Origin: an uncultured Rhodospirillales bacterium
GTDB lineage: Bacteria > Pseudomonadota > Alphaproteobacteria > Acetobacterales > Acetobacteraceae
Direction: 5' to 3'
Length of the DNA stretch: 7,514 bases
Assembly: GCA_903844785.1 (NCBI GenBank)
Contig: CAIMVB010000103.1
Location: 1 to 7,514 of the forward strand
The notes under the pieces were generated by a model. The model had not been told where the DNA came from, did no database searches, and saw nothing but the letters and a program-made list of their open reading frames with translations. How positions within the stretch are numbered: position 1 is the first letter of the stretch; every line of letters starts with the position of its first letter. The position numbers and the translations under genes were made by a program. Of this stretch, positions 6,129 to 7,514 are shown in pieces.

Positions 6129-7005
6129 TGCGTTGGGCTTCCGCGCTATTCTTGCGCCAATGCTTGGCACTTTCTTCTTCAACATAGCGCAGATCAGCAT
6201 CGAAGATGATGCGATCTTCGCCGGCGAGTGCGACAAAGCGTTTGCCCTTGCAACGCCCGATCAGCATCACACCCGCTTCGCGCGCCAATTCCACGCCCCA
6301 GGCGGTGAAGCCGGAACGTGACACCAGAATGGGAATGCCCATGCGCACAGTCTTGATCACCATCTCAGACGTGAGCCGCCCTGTGGTGTAGAAAATCTTG
6401 TCGCCTGGCGCTTCCTTGTTGCGGAACATCCAGCCCGCGATTTTGTCCACTGCATTATGCCGCCCGACATCTTCCATATAAACCAGCGGTTCATCTTGCC
6501 GGCACAGCGCGCAGCCATGAATGGCGCCGGCTTCCTGATACAGTGTCGGCAATGAATTGATCCGATGCAGCAGGCGATAAAGCCAGGACGTGCGGAGTTC
6601 CGCGCGCGGCAATTTCGCTTCCGCGAAACCTTCCATCAAATCGCCGAAGGCCGTGCCCTGAGCGCAACCTGACGTGAGGGTTTTCTTCCGCAGCTTTTCC
6701 TCATAATCAGTACGCCGCGCGGTGCGCACAATCACCACGCCAAGATCATCATCATAATCAACCCCAATGACTTCATCATCGGCAAGCAACATGCCCTGAT
6801 TGAGCAGATAGCCCAGCGCCAAATCTTCCGGGCGGTCACCAATCGTCATCATGGTCACGATTTCCTGACCATTCAGGAAAAGCGTGAGCGGGCGTTCCAC
6901 TGTGACGCTGGCTTCAATCACCGCGCCGGTATGGTCGCGCCCAGCCACGCGGCGCGTCAGGCGCGGATCGGCGGGGTCGGGGCGGATAATCAGGGTATCG
7001 GGCAT
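6118..7005 (-). CDS. fdhD: formate dehydrogenase accessory sulfurtransferase FdhD
   Basis: FdhD passes sulfur from a cysteine desulfurase to the Mo-bis-MGD cofactor, a step needed for active FDH. Using ATG 7005, the protein is 295 residues. Family blocks visible: [20 protein letters not shown] (34-53), [14 protein letters not shown] (58-71), [12 protein letters not shown] (111-122), [13 protein letters not shown] (176-188), [20 protein letters not shown] (206-225), [17 protein letters not shown] (229-245) and [10 protein letters not shown] (248-257). The usual sulfur-loop CxxC is reduced here to a single C114, with a second pair at C165/C168 (HGCALC). The frame is open upstream to TTG 7062, which would add 19 residues (LENPPKLAPARQPAHLAA); neither start has a clear Shine-Dalgarno. 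It leads the fdhD-mobA-peptide-lipoprotein operon, and no confident promoter was found upstream. Confidence 0.93.
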   Translation of the reverse strand: MPDTLIIRPDPADPRLTRRVAGRDHTGAVIEASVTVERPLTLFLNGQEIVTMMTIGDRPEDLALGYLLNQGMLLADDEVIGVDYDDDLGVVIVRTARRTDYEEKLRKKTLTSGCAQGTAFGDLMEGFAEAKLPRAELRTSWLYRLLHRINSLPTLYQEAGAIHGCALCRQDEPLVYMEDVGRHNAVDKIAGWMFRNKEAPGDKIFYTTGRLTSEMVIKTVRMGIPILVSRSGFTAWGVELAREAGVMLIGRCKGKRFVALAGEDRIIFDADLRYVEEESAKHWRKNSAEAQRNGG

Positions 7006-7105
7006 GGCGGCAAGATGGGCGGGCTGCCGCGCCGGTGCAAGTTTCGGAGGATTTTCAAGCAAACAGCAACCAATTCAGGGTAAGCACAATTTGCCGTGTT
7101 TTTTG

Positions 7106-7282
7106 TCTGATGGCGGCACTGAGGCGCTGAAGGCCGGGCTTGCGCTGATTGATCGCGTCGAGGCCCATCCAGCTGCAGTACCTGGCGGCAAACCACGTAT
7201 CGAACTGCTTGGTGAATTGACGATGATGTTGAGGTTCGCGTGCGGCGCGCAGAAAAACGACCCTTATCTCAATAGCTTATAG
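7106..7282 (+). pseudogene. C-terminal remnant of a large serine recombinase (probable)
   Basis: A 58-codon plus-strand stretch ends at TAG 7280-7282. Its peptide includes EALKAGLALIDRVEAHP and GGKPRIELLGELTMMLRF, resembling the ALxxLIxRVxxHP...RIELxGELAxxLR region near the C-terminus of large serine recombinases on alphaproteobacterial mobile elements. The resolvase catalytic domain, the recombinase domain and any start codon or ribosome site are absent: upstream the frame runs straight into fdhD antisense DNA. It therefore looks like a 5'-truncated relic rather than a working gene. The call rests on remembered similarity over about 45 residues. Its position suggests that an element once inserted or recombined just upstream of fdhD. 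Confidence 0.55.
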
Positions 7283-7514
7283 CCTTGAGTGATGAGTTCG
7301 GTAAAAGGTGCTGCGGGGACGCGCAAACGACGCAGGCAGTTTGTTAGCGTGGCCATTTGAAGTCTGACCAAAGCCACGGATCTGTCCGCGCGGGTGGCTG
7401 TATGATTGCAGTCCGCTCGCGTAGGGCTCTTGGGGGCTCAGGCCTCCTGGTTCAGCCTAATGACCTTCTCGCACCCTCGATGTTGAGCCAATAGCGCGTG
7501 TGCCGACGTTCTCC
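7283..7514. other. intergenic stretch without a recognisable gene
   Basis: No convincing reading frame was found on either strand. Minus-strand frames such as 7264-7356 (30 codons, no Shine-Dalgarno) and a stretch at the right edge ending RLNQEA are too short to call. No tRNA, rRNA or CRISPR pattern is seen. The one structured element is the dyad at 7348-7378. With the recombinase relic on its left, this may be decayed mobile-element DNA. Confidence 0.5.
7348..7378. repeat. dyad-symmetric element (imperfect inverted repeat)
   Basis: CGTGGC (7348-7353) is the reverse complement of GCCACG (7373-7378), and inside it TTTG (7356-7359) pairs with CAAA (7369-7372), leaving a 2-base bulge (CA) and a 9-base loop that itself holds GTC-T-GAC. 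Ten base pairs of nested symmetry could be a protein-binding site, a mobile-element end or a hairpin. No T tract follows, so it is not a standard terminator. Confidence 0.4.

Noticed and set aside
7264..7356. A 30-codon minus-strand frame (MATLTNCLRRLRVPAAPF and onward).
   Set aside because: No Shine-Dalgarno, no known family, and it overlaps both the recombinase relic and the dyad; chance is the simplest explanation.
7441..7514. Minus-strand frames at the right edge, one ending CEKVIRLNQEA and one ending WLNIEGARRSLG, which might be the C-terminus of a transposase.
   Set aside because: At most 24 codons are visible and two frames compete. I could not tie either to a known family.

Overview
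The window reads as GC-rich alphaproteobacterial DNA. Protein sequences, codon choice and gene neighbourhood resemble Rhodobacterales/Rhodospirillales, most likely the Acetobacteraceae (Roseomonas-like); the genus is a guess. Nearly all of it is an accessory and cofactor-maturation locus for a molybdenum/tungsten formate dehydrogenase (FDH). The structural FDH subunits are not in the window and probably lie beyond the left edge.

Layout. (1) Positions 1-2970, minus strand: a five-gene operon read right to left, encoding a biotin/lipoate-ligase-like protein, a DUF6505 protein, a DUF6352 protein, a DUF3305 protein and the first 40 codons of a DUF3306 protein. All four junctions are the same 4-base ATGA overlap, so the operon looks fully translationally coupled. 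(2) Positions 2995-5043, plus strand: a 682-residue polyferredoxin-like protein with four Cys clusters and a C-terminal CxxC...CxxC knuckle, starting only 24 bases from the divergent operon. (3) Positions 5046-7005, minus strand: a second operon of fdhD, mobA, a 41-residue single-pass membrane peptide (5345-5470) and a 100-residue lipoprotein. Its last stop lies 2 bases from the polyferredoxin stop. (4) Positions 7006-7514: the fdhD upstream region, a C-terminal remnant of what looks like a large serine recombinase (7106-7282, plus strand), and about 230 bases with no recognisable gene but one notable dyad-symmetric element.

How the parts fit. MobA converts Mo-molybdopterin to the guanine dinucleotide form, and FdhD transfers sulfur to that cofactor for FDH. 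The DUF3305/DUF3306/polyferredoxin set is known to me as a conserved companion of membrane- or periplasm-facing FDH clusters, while DUF6352, DUF6505 and the degenerate ligase are alphaproteobacterial additions. The least described parts are the ligase-like protein without visible catalytic motifs, the multi-cluster polyferredoxin, and the small membrane peptide plus lipoprotein pair at the end of the fdhD operon.
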